A stretch of DNA of 64,000 nt from Ramlibacter pinisoli (GCF_009758015.1 NZ_WSEL01000003.1:310001-374000); one strand, 5' to 3'; counted from the first letter of the stretch, positions 17,227 to 26,627 are shown. The notes: a model not told the origin generated them from the sequence alone. Numbers and translations are program-made.

Positions 17227-18140
17227 GGTGTGCTCCTGAAAAACTGCAGCGCTTCGCCCAACAGGGCCTGCGGCGCCTCTTCCGCAATGTAGTGTCCGCA
17301 CGGCAGGGACTTCCCCTCCACCGTCGCGGCCCGCTCGCGCCAGAGCGCGAGCACGTCGAAATTCCGCCCCACGGCACCGTGCTCGCCCCACAGCACGCGC
17401 AGCGGCTGGGACAACCGGCGGCCAGCGGCCACGTCGGCGCGATCATGCGCCAGGTCGATGCCGGCCGAGGCCCGGTAGTCAGCGCAGATCGACTGCGCGG
17501 TGCCGGGCCGTGCGATGCAACGCTCGTACTCCGCCAGCGCCTCCGGCGCGAAGGCGGCCAGGCCGGCGTGCCGCGCGCCCATGACGCTGCGCAGGTAGCG
17601 CACCGGGTCGGTGTCGATCAGCGCCTCGGGCAACGGGGACGGCTGGACGAGGAAGAACCAGTGCCAGTACGCCAGCGCGAACGCCTGCGAGGTGTTCTCG
17701 TACATGGCCAGCGTCGGCGCGATGTCCAGCAGCAGCAGCCGTTCGACGGCCTCCGGCGCGTCGGCCGCCAGCCGGTGCGCCACGCGCGCGCCGCGGTCGT
17801 GCGCCAGCACCTGGAAGCGCTCGTACCCGAGCGCTCGCATCACGTGCAGACCGTCGCGTGCCATCTCGCGCTTGCTGTAGGCGGCGCTGCCTTCCCCGGC
17901 CGGCGGGCGGCCCGAATCGCCATAACCCCGCAGGTCCATCAGGACGACGCGATGCCGCTGCGCCAGCTCAGGCGCGACGCGGTGCCACATCGCCATCGAC
18001 TGGGGATGGCCGTGCAGCAGCAGCAAGGGTGTGCCGGCGCCTCCGACGCGCACGTGCAGCGCGATCCCGTCGCGGTTGACCTGGCGTGGTTCGAATCCTT
18101 GCAGCACCCGTCGATTCTGGCATCCGGCCCCCTGCAGCAT
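17223..18140 (-). CDS. Alpha/beta hydrolase, haloacetate dehalogenase-like
   Basis: About 305 residues if ATG 18140 is used; a GTG at 18107 is an alternative that would leave a longer intergenic region. The fold is clear: LLLLHGHPQSMAMWH (oxyanion region), VVLMDLRGYGDSGRP, and the nucleophile elbow VLAHDRGARVAHRLA, where the Asp replaces the Ser of ordinary hydrolases as in fluoroacetate/haloacetate dehalogenases and epoxide hydrolases. The catalytic His is in LPCGHYIAEEAP. Its stop overlaps the start of the tartrate/malate dehydrogenase gene (ATGA), so both are made together; the pathway linking them is unknown. Confidence 0.82.
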   Translation of the reverse strand: MLQGAGCQNRRVLQGFEPRQVNRDGIALHVRVGGAGTPLLLLHGHPQSMAMWHRVAPELAQRHRVVLMDLRGYGDSGRPPAGEGSAAYSKREMARDGLHVMRALGYERFQVLAHDRGARVAHRLAADAPEAVERLLLLDIAPTLAMYENTSQAFALAYWHWFFLVQPSPLPEALIDTDPVRYLRSVMGARHAGLAAFAPEALAEYERCIARPGTAQSICADYRASAGIDLAHDRADVAAGRRLSQPLRVLWGEHGAVGRNFDVLALWRERAATVEGKSLPCGHYIAEEAPQALLGEALQFFRSTP

Positions 18141-18173
18141 CAAGCAATAATCGGGCAATCGATTCTTTCCGCA

Positions 18174-19151
18174 ATGGCAATGATGAAGGCCCGCCTCGAC
18201 CGCTCCGACCTGGAATTGCTGCTGGCCATCCGCCAGCACGGCAGCTTGTCGGGAGCAGCGTCCGCGGCGGACGTCGTTCCCTCGGTGGTCACCAAGCGGC
18301 TGGCTGCGCTGGAGGCCCGGATCGGCCTGCAGCTGTTCCAGCGCACGACGCGCAAGGTCGTCCCGACGGCAGAAGGCGAGCAGTTGTGCGATCGGGCCGG
18401 ACGGCTGCTGTCCGGCTTCGCCGACCTCGAGACCGACCTGCAGGAGCGCCAGAAGGACCCCGTCGGTCGTATCCGTCTGGCCAGCACCTTCGGCTTCGGC
18501 CGGTCCTGGCTCGGCCCTGCCCTCGCGCAGTTCGCCTCCCGCCACCCCCGCATCGAGGTGCAGTTGCAGTTGACCGAACGGCTTCCCGACCTTGCGGTGG
18601 AAGGCTACGACGGCGCCGTCTGGCTGTGGTCGGTGCGCGGCCAGCGTGCCAGCGAATGGACGGGGCGCCGGCTGGCACGCAACCAGCGGGTGCTGGTGGC
18701 CGCCCCCGAGTACCTGCAGCGCCGCGGAACACCCCTGACGGTGGAGGAGCTGGCCTCGCACGAATGCCTGGTCGTGCGGGAAAGCGAGCGCTTCGACGTC
18801 TGGCGGTTGCAGCGCGAGCGCGACCGCGGCGAGGTGCGCGTTCGCGTCGCAGGCCGGCTGTCCAGCAACTCCGGCGAGCTGGTCCGCGACTGGTGCCTGG
18901 CGGGCCACGGCATCATGCTGCGCAGCCTCTGGGACATCGCCGGCCTGCTGGCCACCGGCGAGCTCGTGCGGGTGCTGCCGGGCCATGCGATGGTGGATGC
19001 CGACATCCACTGGCTCGCGCCGCACACACCGACGACGCCCCGGCGCATCCGGCTGCTCGTCGATTTCCTGGCCGACCAGTTCAGGACCGAGCCGTGGACG
19101 CCGAAGGCGGCGCCGGTGACCGCACGACCAGGCTCACGCCGACGGCCGTGA
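18174..19151 (+). CDS. LysR-family transcriptional regulator
   Basis: A 325-residue regulator with an N-terminal winged helix-turn-helix (DLELLLAIRQHGSLSGAASA followed by VVTKRLAALEARIGLQLFQR) and a type-2 periplasmic-binding-like effector domain. It diverges from the hydrolase-dehydrogenase pair across only 33 bp, so it is the likely activator of that unit, responding to tartrate, D-malate or a related acid; compare TtuA and DmlR. ATG codons at 18174, 18180 and 18183 are all possible starts. The 3' end overlaps the convergent DMT gene by 71 bp, giving an unusual Pro/Arg-rich tail. Confidence 0.88.
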   Translation: MAMMKARLDRSDLELLLAIRQHGSLSGAASAADVVPSVVTKRLAALEARIGLQLFQRTTRKVVPTAEGEQLCDRAGRLLSGFADLETDLQERQKDPVGRIRLASTFGFGRSWLGPALAQFASRHPRIEVQLQLTERLPDLAVEGYDGAVWLWSVRGQRASEWTGRRLARNQRVLVAAPEYLQRRGTPLTVEELASHECLVVRESERFDVWRLQRERDRGEVRVRVAGRLSSNSGELVRDWCLAGHGIMLRSLWDIAGLLATGELVRVLPGHAMVDADIHWLAPHTPTTPRRIRLLVDFLADQFRTEPWTPKAAPVTARPGSRRRP

Positions 19152-20010
19152 GCGCGACACCCGCGACGATGACCGGGGTGATGGCCTCGCCGAACAGCGC
19201 CCACGCCATCAGGGCGGTGGTCGGCGGCACCAGGTACATCAGGCTGGTGACGGTGGTTGCGGCGCCGCGCTGGATCAGGAGGTACAGCAGGGAACTGCCG
19301 CCCAGCGTGAGCCCGAGCACCGACCACGCCATCGCGCCGGCGAGCTCCACGTTGAAGCCGCCGCTGGCCGCCTGCCAGGCCATCGGTTCGCTCTCGAGCA
19401 GTAGCGCCAGCGGCAAGGTGAGTGCCAGCGCGGCGAGCAATTGCACCAGGTTGGCGGTGCGCACGTCGCACGGCGCCACGTAGCGCTTCTGGTAGAGCGT
19501 TCCGGCGGTGATCGAGAGCAGCGCCACCAGCGCGCAGGCCAAATTGGCGGGATGCACCTCGCCGAACCCGAGTTTCTGCCACACCACCAGCAGCAGGCCG
19601 GCGAGACCCAGGGCCAGGCCCGACCACTGCCGCCGGCTCACCCGCCCGCCCTGGGCCGCAATCCAGAAGGCCGTGAGCACCGGCTGCAGTCCCACCAGCA
19701 ATGCCGCCAGGCCGGCGCCCATGCCGTCCTTGACGGCAGCCCAGACGCCTCCCAGGTAGCCGGCGTGCATCAGGATGCCGGTGATCGCCAGGTGCAGCCC
19801 CTGCACACGATCGCGCGGCCAGGCCGCGCGGGCGAGCACGGCCCAGGCGAGGAAGCAGGCCGAGGACAGCGCATAGCGCATCGACAGGAACTTCAGCGGC
19901 GGCGAATGCGGCATGCCGTACCGGGCCACGATGAAGCCCGTGGCCCAGATCACCACGAAGACGGCGGGCATCGCCCGCACCAGCGCGTCCTGGCGGGAAG
20001 GTGACGGCAT
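19081..20010 (-). CDS. DMT/EamA-family transporter
   Basis: A 309-residue inner-membrane protein with about ten hydrophobic helices arranged as two EamA repeats; the first contains AVFVVIWATGFIVARYGM and the second the GGSSLLYLLIQRGAATTVTSLMYL-type turn followed by a MAWALFGEAITPVIVAGVAL helix. Members export amino acids, nucleobases or other small metabolites; the substrate here is unknown. It begins 7 bp after... more exactly, pgsA (upstream on the minus strand) ends 7 bp before its start, so the two may be cotranscribed. The tail overlaps the convergent LysR gene. Confidence 0.87.
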   Translation of the reverse strand: MPSPSRQDALVRAMPAVFVVIWATGFIVARYGMPHSPPLKFLSMRYALSSACFLAWAVLARAAWPRDRVQGLHLAITGILMHAGYLGGVWAAVKDGMGAGLAALLVGLQPVLTAFWIAAQGGRVSRRQWSGLALGLAGLLLVVWQKLGFGEVHPANLACALVALLSITAGTLYQKRYVAPCDVRTANLVQLLAALALTLPLALLLESEPMAWQAASGGFNVELAGAMAWSVLGLTLGGSSLLYLLIQRGAATTVTSLMYLVPPTTALMAWALFGEAITPVIVAGVALTAVGVSLVVRSPAPPSASTARS

Positions 20011-20017
20011 CGATTGG

Positions 20018-20584
20018 CTACTTCACCCGCTTGCGGATCTCGGGCAGGGCCTTGCGCAGGTAGTACGCCATCGACCAGACCGTCAGGATGGCGGCCAGCC
20101 AGATCAACCAGTGGCCCCACAGCCCGGTGTCGATGATCCCGAACAGGTTGCCGTCGAACAGCAGGAACGGGATGGCGACCATCTGCACGGTCGTCTTCAC
20201 CTTGCCCAGCATGTGGACCGCCACGCTGCGGGATGCCCCGATCTGCGCCATCCACTCGCGCAGCGCGGAGATGGCGATCTCGCGGCCGATGATGATCAGC
20301 GCCACGAACACATCGGCGCGCTTCAGGTGCACCAGGACCAGCAGGGATGCGCAGACCAGGAACTTGTCGGCCACCGGGTCGAGGAAGGCGCCGAACGCCG
20401 AGGTCTGGTTCAAACGCCGGGCCAGGAAGCCGTCCAGCCAGTCGGTCAACGCGAAGGTGACGAACATCACCGTCGCAATCAGATTCTGGATCGGGTGCGG
20501 CAACCCCAGGTAGAACACCCCGACGATCAGCGGAATCGCGACGATGCGAGTCCAGGTCAGGATCGTCGGAACTGTGAAAAACAT
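20018..20584 (-). CDS. pgsA: CDP-diacylglycerol-glycerol-3-phosphate 3-phosphatidyltransferase
   Basis: A 188-residue integral membrane enzyme that makes phosphatidylglycerophosphate, the committed step to phosphatidylglycerol and cardiolipin. The CDP-alcohol phosphotransferase signature is complete: DWLDGFLARRLNQTS followed by FGAFLDPVADK, i.e. D-x2-DG-x2-AR-x8-G-x3-D-x3-D. Length is normal for PgsA. It reads in the same direction as the lipoprotein and uvrC upstream, with a gap of 35 bp. Confidence 0.94.
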   Translation of the reverse strand: MFFTVPTILTWTRIVAIPLIVGVFYLGLPHPIQNLIATVMFVTFALTDWLDGFLARRLNQTSAFGAFLDPVADKFLVCASLLVLVHLKRADVFVALIIIGREIAISALREWMAQIGASRSVAVHMLGKVKTTVQMVAIPFLLFDGNLFGIIDTGLWGHWLIWLAAILTVWSMAYYLRKALPEIRKRVK

Positions 20585-20619
20585 GGGCGCGATTCTGGCA
20601 TGGCGCTCCGCGGCGCGAT

Positions 20620-21105
20620 CTACGGCGCCTCGACCAGCGTGCGCAACTGGAATTTCAGCTCCCGGTTGTAGAGGAAGGTCTCGTTGAACTGCCAGGGCCG
20701 CGGCAGGTGCGCGACCGATCCGAACGGTGCAGCCCGGCGGATCGCCCTGGACGCCATCTCCACCGTCTGCGGCGACTGGCCAGGCACGCGCAGCACCAGG
20801 ATTTCCCGCACCGAACCGTCCCGGTTCAACTGCACCTGCAGGACGGGAATGGACTGCAGCGGATCGGGCAGCGCGCCCGCGAACGTTTCACCGGCGCTGG
20901 CGACCTGGATGCGGCGCGCAGCGCGCAACCTGTACTCGTCCCAGTCTCTCGCCGCCGACGGATCGGACGGCAGGACCGCGCCGGCGGCCGACTGCGTGCC
21001 GCCGGCGCTACCGGGAAAGCCGCCGACGGACGGCAGCGTCAAGGGTCCGCTGCAAGCCGCCAACAGGCCGGCCCACGCGCCGGCCAACCATCTAGTGAAG
21101 CGCAC
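20620..21105 (-). CDS. Putative lipoprotein with a TonB-C-like domain
   Basis: About 161 residues from a GTG at 21105. The N-terminus [20 protein letters not shown] is a lipoprotein signal with lipobox LAAC; a Gly/Ala-rich linker follows; and the C-terminal half ([20 protein letters not shown], then [11 protein letters not shown] and [11 protein letters not shown]) has the strand-helix-strand pattern of the TonB C-terminal/TolA-III fold. The domain lacks a membrane helix and Pro-rich spacer, so it is not a TonB transducer. The gene overlaps uvrC by 14 bp. No ATG is available in frame near the signal peptide. Function unknown. Confidence 0.7.
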   Translation of the reverse strand: MRFTRWLAGAWAGLLAACSGPLTLPSVGGFPGSAGGTQSAAGAVLPSDPSAARDWDEYRLRAARRIQVASAGETFAGALPDPLQSIPVLQVQLNRDGSVREILVLRVPGQSPQTVEMASRAIRRAAPFGSVAHLPRPWQFNETFLYNRELKFQLRTLVEAP

Positions 21106-23164
21106 GGTAGATCTCCTCTGCCAGGTCGCGGCCGATCCCTTCGACCGCCGCGATGTCGTCCACACCCGCCGATGCCACGCCGCGGATGCCGCCGAAGCGC
21201 TGCAGCAGCCGCGCGCGCTTCTTGGCGCCGATGCCCGGGATGTCCTCGAGCTTGCTGCCGCCCACGCGCACCTTGGCGCGGCGCGCGCGCATGCCGGTGA
21301 TGGCGAAGCGGTGCGCCTCGTCGCGGATCTGCGCCACCAGCATCAGCGCCGCCGAATCCTTGCCCAGGTAGACCTTCTCGCGGCCGTCGGCGAACACGAG
21401 CTCCTCCAGTCCCACCCGGCGGCCTTCGCCCTTCTCCACCCCGACGATGACCGACAGGTCGAGGCCGAGCTCGGCGAACACCTCGCGCGCCATGCTCACC
21501 TGCCCCCGGCCGCCGTCCACCAGCACCAGATCCGGCAGGCGGGTGGCGCCGCCGCGATACGTCTTCTTCGGCTTCGCTTCCCCTGTCTGGTCCGCGCCGC
21601 CCTGGTCAGGTGCGGCTTCGACCTCCGGCGCCACGGGCTGCTCGAGCCCTTCGGCCGGGGGCGAGGCATCGGGCGAATCGCGCCCGGTCTCGGCCAGCCG
21701 CGCGTAGCGGCGGGTGAGCACCTGGCGCATGGCTGCGTAATCGTCACCTGGCGTGATGCCGTCGATATTGAAGCGGCGGTACTCCGCGTTCTGCATCTTG
21801 TGGTGGTGGAACACGACGCACGAAGCCTGCGTGGCCTCGCCCGCGGTGTGCGAGATGTCGAAGCATTCGACGCAGAAGCCATCCAGATCGTCGGGCTCCA
21901 GGTCCAGGGCGTCCGCCAGCGCTCGCGTGCGTGCCTGCTGCGACCCTTCCTCGGCCAGCAGGCGGGCCAGCTGGATGGCGGCGTTCTTTTCGGCCATCTC
22001 CAGCCACAGCCGGCGCTGTTCGCGGGGGTTGTGTACGGCCGAGACGCGGATGCCGGACTGGACCGTGAGAGCTTCCACCAGTTCGCGCGCGACCGGCACG
22101 CTGGTGATGAGGGCCGGCGGCACCGGCACGCCGATGTAGTGCTGCGCGATGAACGCCTCCAGAACCTGCACCTCGACCGGCTGCGCCTGCACCTCGTCCT
22201 GCGCGTCGTCGAAGTCCTGCACCACGGTGGCGTCCTCCACGTGGGACGGGAAATACGGCCGATCGCCCAGGTGGCGTCCGCCGCGCACCATGGCCAGGTT
22301 GACGCAGGCCTTGCCGCCCTGCACCTTCACGGCCAGGATGTCAACGTCCTTGTCGGAGCCGGTGTCCACCGACTGCTGGTGCAGCACCTTCGACAGCGCG
22401 GCCATCTGGTTGCGCAGTTCCGCCGCCTGCTCGAACTGCAGCTTTTCCGCGTGGGCGAGCATCCGCTGCTCGAGTTGCGCCAGCACGGCCTGGGTGTCGC
22501 CGCGCAGGAAGGCCTCGGCGTTGCGCACGTCCTCGCGGTAGGCCTCGGGGGTGACGAGCTGCACGCAAGGCCCGGAGCAGCGCTTGATCTGGTACAGCAG
22601 GCAGGGCCGGGTGCGGTTGGCGAACACCGTGTCCTCGCAGGTGCGCAGCCGGAACACCTTCTGCAGCAGCTGGATCGATTCCTTGACCGCCCAGGCGCTG
22701 GGGTAGGGGCCGAAGTAGCGGTGCTTGCGGTCGACCGCTCCGCGGTAATACGCGACCCGCGGGAACACCGCCGCCGTCTGCGCGCCGGTTCCGGCCTCGT
22801 CGAACCCGGCCTTGTCCGGCGCGCCGTGGATCTTCAGGTACGGGTAGCTCTTGTCGTCCCGAAAGAGGATGTTGAAGCGCGGATTGAGCGCCTTGATGAG
22901 ATTGTTCTCGAGCAGCAGCGCCTCGGCCTCGGAGCGGACGACCGTCGTCTCCATGCGGGCGATGCGCGAGATCATGTGGCCGATGCGCGTGCCACCGTGG
23001 TTCTTCTGGAAATAGCTGGAGACGCGCTTCTTGAGGTTGCGGGCCTTGCCCACGTAGAGCACGCCGCCGTCGGCATCGAAGTAGCGGTAGACGCCGGGCA
23101 GCTGCGGCAGCGCGGCCACCTCGGACAACAGCTGGTCGGAATGCACGCCGCGTTCGGAAGTCAT
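21092..23164 (-). CDS. uvrC: Excinuclease ABC subunit C
   Basis: A 690-residue nucleotide-excision-repair nuclease. In order: a GIY-YIG domain at about 17-52 ([20 protein letters not shown], making the 3' cut), a Cys-containing segment ([13 protein letters not shown]), a UVR helix pair that binds UvrB ([16 protein letters not shown] region), the RNase-H-like endonuclease domain ([10 protein letters not shown] and [15 protein letters not shown]), and a C-terminal HhH pair ([20 protein letters not shown]). It is longer than the usual 610 residues mainly because of a Pro/Glu/Asp/Gly-rich insert of about 50 residues in the endonuclease domain, coded near 21540-21690. Confidence 0.94.
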   Translation of the reverse strand: MTSERGVHSDQLLSEVAALPQLPGVYRYFDADGGVLYVGKARNLKKRVSSYFQKNHGGTRIGHMISRIARMETTVVRSEAEALLLENNLIKALNPRFNILFRDDKSYPYLKIHGAPDKAGFDEAGTGAQTAAVFPRVAYYRGAVDRKHRYFGPYPSAWAVKESIQLLQKVFRLRTCEDTVFANRTRPCLLYQIKRCSGPCVQLVTPEAYREDVRNAEAFLRGDTQAVLAQLEQRMLAHAEKLQFEQAAELRNQMAALSKVLHQQSVDTGSDKDVDILAVKVQGGKACVNLAMVRGGRHLGDRPYFPSHVEDATVVQDFDDAQDEVQAQPVEVQVLEAFIAQHYIGVPVPPALITSVPVARELVEALTVQSGIRVSAVHNPREQRRLWLEMAEKNAAIQLARLLAEEGSQQARTRALADALDLEPDDLDGFCVECFDISHTAGEATQASCVVFHHHKMQNAEYRRFNIDGITPGDDYAAMRQVLTRRYARLAETGRDSPDASPPAEGLEQPVAPEVEAAPDQGGADQTGEAKPKKTYRGGATRLPDLVLVDGGRGQVSMAREVFAELGLDLSVIVGVEKGEGRRVGLEELVFADGREKVYLGKDSAALMLVAQIRDEAHRFAITGMRARRAKVRVGGSKLEDIPGIGAKKRARLLQRFGGIRGVASAGVDDIAAVEGIGRDLAEEIYRALH

Positions 23165-23187
23165 GGGCTGCTTATTATCCCGGCTCC

Positions 23188-24246
23188 ATGCAGTGGGACA
23201 TCTTCTGCCGGGTCATCGACAACCACGGTGACATCGGCGTGTGCTGGCGGCTGGCCGCCGATCTCGGTGGCCGGGGCGAAGCCGTGAGGCTGTGGGTCGA
23301 CGACCCCGGCGCTCTGGACTGGATGGCACCCGGAGGCCGGCCAGGCGTGGAAGTCCACCGCTGGGACGGCCCCATCGATGCCGCGCCGGCGGACGTGGTG
23401 GTCGAGGCCTTCGGCTGCGAGCTCGACGAGGCCTTCCAAGCCGCGATCGCGGAATGCGCGCGCCGCACGGGCCGCCAGCCGGCCTGGCTGAACCTCGAAT
23501 ACCTGTCGGCCGAGGACTGGGTCGAGCGCTGCCACGGCCTGCCCTCGCCCGTGCTGGCGGGGCCGGCCGCCGGCCTGACCAAGCGCTTCTTCTACCCGGG
23601 CTTCGCGGCCGACACCGGCGGCCTGCTGCGCGAGCCCGACCTGCGGGCGCGGCAGGCCGGCTTCGACCGCGACGCCTGGCTGCGCAGCCATGGCATCGAG
23701 GCCGCCGGCGACCGCCTGGTGAGCCTGTTCTGCTACGAGCCGCCGGGATTGCCCGGCCTGTTGCAAGACCTGGCCCGCGGCCCGCACCCGACGCGCCTGC
23801 TGGTCACTGCCGGCCGGGCGGCAGCGGCCGTCCGGGACCTGCTCGACGGCGGCCTGCTGGGCGCCGGGCAAGGCACCGGGGCCCTCACGGTCCATTGGTT
23901 GCCGCTGCTGACACAACCCGGATTCGACGAGTTGCTCTGGGCTTGCGACTTCAATTTCGTGCGCGGCGAGGATTCGCTGGTGCGTGCGCTGTGGGCCGGC
24001 AAGCCGTTCGCCTGGAACATCTACCCGCAGGATGACGGCGTGCACCTGGACAAGCTCGAGGCCTTCCTGGCGTGGTCGCAGGCACCTGAGGCGCTGCGCC
24101 GGCTGCACGCGGCCTGGAACCAGCCCGGCCAGCCGTGGCACGGCCTGGCCATCGACGCCTGGCAGGAACCGGCCCGGCGCGCGCGGGGTTGCGCGTTGGC
24201 GCTGCCCGACCTCACCTCCAGCCTGCTCCAAGCCGTACGCGGTTGA
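23188..24246 (+). CDS. earP: EF-P arginine-32 rhamnosyltransferase EarP
   Basis: A 352-residue inverting glycosyltransferase that transfers rhamnose from dTDP-rhamnose to Arg32 of elongation factor P, allowing EF-P to relieve polyproline stalling. The N-terminal motif [18 protein letters not shown] carries the conserved D11 and D15; [19 protein letters not shown] holds the catalytic-region Glu; [20 protein letters not shown] is the nucleotide-sugar site. Its partner efp lies 1.8 kb downstream with the required Arg32. It diverges from uvrC with only 23 bp between starts, so promoter elements must be inside that gap or the neighbouring start. Confidence 0.93.
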   Translation: MQWDIFCRVIDNHGDIGVCWRLAADLGGRGEAVRLWVDDPGALDWMAPGGRPGVEVHRWDGPIDAAPADVVVEAFGCELDEAFQAAIAECARRTGRQPAWLNLEYLSAEDWVERCHGLPSPVLAGPAAGLTKRFFYPGFAADTGGLLREPDLRARQAGFDRDAWLRSHGIEAAGDRLVSLFCYEPPGLPGLLQDLARGPHPTRLLVTAGRAAAAVRDLLDGGLLGAGQGTGALTVHWLPLLTQPGFDELLWACDFNFVRGEDSLVRALWAGKPFAWNIYPQDDGVHLDKLEAFLAWSQAPEALRRLHAAWNQPGQPWHGLAIDAWQEPARRARGCALALPDLTSSLLQAVRG

Positions 24247-24255
24247 GCCCGTTGC

Positions 24256-25875
24256 TCAGCGGGAGCGGCAAGGCGCGAACACGTCCAGATCGCGCTCGTA
24301 GGCCTGCGTCTGCACGTCCAGCGCGCCGAGCACTGAATGGAACAGGTTGTCGTGGCTCACCGGCCGGCCGGCCCGGCCGCGCAGGCAGGCGAGGTCGAGC
24401 CCGGTGCTGCGCACGAAGCCCGGCGAGACCCAGGCCACCATGGGCACGTGCTTCTGCACGTCGGGCGCGATCGGAAAAGGCACGCCGTGCAGGTAGAGGC
24501 CGGACTCGCCGAGCGACTCGCCGTGGTCCGAGACGTACAGCATGGCGGTGTCAAGGCTCGCGTCCTGCGCCTGCAACAGATCGACCAGGCGCCCCAGCAC
24601 ATGGTCGGTGTACAGCAGGGTGTTGTCGTAGGCATTCACGATCTCGGCCTGGGTGCAGCGCCGCAGTTCCTCCTGCTCGCAGGCCGGGACGAACCGCCGG
24701 AAGGCCGGCGGGTAGCGCCTGAAGTAGGCAGGACCGTGGCTGCCGAGCTGGTGCAGCACCACGAAAAGGTTGCCCTTGGCATCCATGGCGACCTGCCCCA
24801 GCCCGTCGAGCAGCGCCTCGTCGAAACAGGTCCCGCCGGGGCAGAGCTCCGGGGCCAGCGTCCGCGCCATCTCCTGGACCTTCAGCCCGGCACAGACCCC
24901 CTTGCAGCCCGATTGGTTGTCGCGCCAGAGCACCTCGATGCCGGCGCGCTGCAGCACGTGCAGCAGCGACTCGTGCGACAGGATCCTGTCCTCGTCGTAG
25001 TTGCGGCGGCCGATGGACGAGAACATGCAGGGCAGCGACACCTCGGTCGACGTGCCGCAGGCCGTCGCCTGCGTGAAATTCACCACGTCCCGCCGGGCCA
25101 GCTCGGGGGTGGTCTGGCGCGAGTAGCCACCGAGGCCGAAGTTCTGGGCGCGGGCCGTCTCCCCGACCACCAGCACGAACAGGGTCTTGCGCCGCTGCTG
25201 CCAGCCGGCGGCGAGGTGCGCGTCCGGCCCGACCGCTAGCAGTTGGGCCGGCCGGCCCCGGCCGCCCCAGGCCTCGGCAATGACCGCCGCGACCGCATTG
25301 CCGGGATTCAGCAGGAACCGCACCTCGCGCTGGTTGCGCATGAGCGAAGCGAAGTCGGCGAACACCGGCAGCAGCGCCACCACCATCACGACAAAGCCGC
25401 CCAGCACCCAGGCGGCGCGCACGAGGACTGCCCGGCCGCGCGACCGGCGCAGGAGCCTCGGCCAGCACAGCAGCGCCGCCGGCACGACACCGAACAGCAC
25501 CATGTGGACGAGGAAGTCCAGGCCCAGCAGTTCACGCGCCTCGCCGGGATTGGTCGCCAGCACGTTGCGCAGCATGGTGCGGTCGAAGAAGATGGCATAG
25601 CGGTCCATGTAGAAGGACAGCGCCGCAGCCACGAGCACCAGGGCGACGAGCAGCAGGCGCACGGTCCAGCGGGTCGCCAGCAGGCCCGTGAATGCCACGT
25701 AAGCGCCGGTGAACGAGGCGAACATCGCGGCCGCCAGCGCCCAGGTGCCGGCCAAGGCCCAGTCCCGCCCGGCCAGGGCCGCCCGCCAGAACGGCAGGTT
25801 GCAGGCCAGCAGCAGGTAGAGCGCGCAGGCGAGCAGCAGCGTTTCGACGTGGAGGCTCGGACGGCGGATCGGCAT
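24256..25875 (-). CDS. Phosphoethanolamine transferase (EptA/MCR-like, lipid A modification)
   Basis: A 539-residue inner-membrane enzyme. Five N-terminal helices (about residues 1-175) anchor a periplasmic alkaline-phosphatase-like domain. The metal/catalytic motifs are VVGETARAQNFGLGGYS (metal Glu), ACGTSTEVSLPCMFS (nucleophile Thr), and YVSDHGESLGESGLYLHG (metal Asp-His). Several paired cysteines (SGCKGVCAG, ELCPGGTCF, ACEQEELRRC) fit the disulfides of EptA/MCR. It moves phosphoethanolamine from phosphatidylethanolamine to lipid A or another glycan, lowering cationic-peptide binding. This is a chromosomal housekeeping-type copy with no mobile element nearby. It interrupts the earP-efp neighbourhood on the opposite strand. 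Confidence 0.87.
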   Translation of the reverse strand: MPIRRPSLHVETLLLACALYLLLACNLPFWRAALAGRDWALAGTWALAAAMFASFTGAYVAFTGLLATRWTVRLLLVALVLVAAALSFYMDRYAIFFDRTMLRNVLATNPGEARELLGLDFLVHMVLFGVVPAALLCWPRLLRRSRGRAVLVRAAWVLGGFVVMVVALLPVFADFASLMRNQREVRFLLNPGNAVAAVIAEAWGGRGRPAQLLAVGPDAHLAAGWQQRRKTLFVLVVGETARAQNFGLGGYSRQTTPELARRDVVNFTQATACGTSTEVSLPCMFSSIGRRNYDEDRILSHESLLHVLQRAGIEVLWRDNQSGCKGVCAGLKVQEMARTLAPELCPGGTCFDEALLDGLGQVAMDAKGNLFVVLHQLGSHGPAYFRRYPPAFRRFVPACEQEELRRCTQAEIVNAYDNTLLYTDHVLGRLVDLLQAQDASLDTAMLYVSDHGESLGESGLYLHGVPFPIAPDVQKHVPMVAWVSPGFVRSTGLDLACLRGRAGRPVSHDNLFHSVLGALDVQTQAYERDLDVFAPCRSR

Positions 25876-25908
25876 GGGCTCCCGAGTATCACCTCACTGC
25901 CCACACGG

Positions 25909-25938
25909 TTGGGTTCCCGAACCGGAACGGGGTAAAAT
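25909..25938 (+). promoter_or_regulatory. Likely sigma-70 promoter of efp
   Basis: A -35-like TTGGGT (25909-25914) and a -10-like TAAAAT (25933-25938) are separated by 18 bp. A start near 25945 would give a leader of about 105 nt before the efp ATG. The gap 25876-26050 separates divergent genes, so a promoter is required here. Confidence 0.55.
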
Positions 25939-26050
25939 GCGGGGCTTTGCGCGATTTCGCCTCCGGCGGGGTCCAGCGCCTTTCGCCGCCTCCTGCCGCC
26001 TCTGACGGGCGCCGCGGCCTAATCTTCGCGACATCGTCGCCACCAGCACC

Positions 26051-26605
26051 ATGAAAATCGCTCAAGAAATCCGCGCCGGCAATGTGATCATGCACAGCAA
26101 CGCGCCCTGGGTCGTGCTCAAGACTGAATACTCGCGCGGCGGCCGCAACTCGGCCACCGTCCGCATGAAGCTCAAGAGCCTGCTGTCCAACCAGGGCACT
26201 GAGGTCGTCTTCAAGGCCGACGACAAGATGGACCAGATCGTCCTGGACAAGAAGGAGTGCACCTACTCCTACTTCGCCGACCCGATGTACGTCTGCATGG
26301 ACACCGAATACAACCAGTACGAGGTGGAGGCCGAGAACATGGGCGACGCGCTGAACTACCTCGAGGACGGCATGGCGCTGGAAGTGGTGTTCTACGAAGG
26401 CAAGGCCATCTCGGTCGAGATGCCCACCAGCGTCGAGCGCGAGATCACCTGGACCGAGCCCGCCGTCAAGGGCGACACGTCCGGCAAAGTGCTCAAGCCC
26501 GCCAAGATCGCCACCGGCTTCGAGATCGGCGTGCCGATCTTCGTGGCCCAGGGCGACAAGGTCGAGATCGACACCCGCACCGGCGAATACCGCCGCCGCG
26601 TCTGA
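26051..26605 (+). CDS. efp: Elongation factor P
   Basis: A 184-residue translation factor with three beta-barrel domains: KOW-like domain I ([20 protein letters not shown]), and OB domains II and III ending in GEYRRRV. It enters the ribosome E site and promotes peptide bonds at polyproline stretches. The modified loop reads [11 protein letters not shown] with Arg at position 32, the residue rhamnosylated by EarP, rather than the Lys used by the EpmA pathway. That agrees exactly with the earP gene in this window. It is followed 22 bp later by an intrinsic terminator. Confidence 0.96.
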   Translation: MKIAQEIRAGNVIMHSNAPWVVLKTEYSRGGRNSATVRMKLKSLLSNQGTEVVFKADDKMDQIVLDKKECTYSYFADPMYVCMDTEYNQYEVEAENMGDALNYLEDGMALEVVFYEGKAISVEMPTSVEREITWTEPAVKGDTSGKVLKPAKIATGFEIGVPIFVAQGDKVEIDTRTGEYRRRV

Positions 26606-26627
26606 GCGGCCGCGACGCGCACCACCC

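Noticed and set aside
18141..18173. A LysR-type T-N11-A operator between the LysR and hydrolase genes
   Set aside because: The gap is 33 bp and contains AATCGATT, but no single dyad is convincing by eye.
20684..23287. An 867-codon plus-strand frame opposite uvrC
   Set aside because: Shadow of uvrC; composition is Arg/His/Ala/Leu-rich without motifs.
24256..25875. Acquired mcr-type colistin resistance gene
   Set aside because: The protein is in the EptA/MCR superfamily, but there is no insertion sequence, plasmid gene or base-composition change around it, so a native chromosomal enzyme is more likely.
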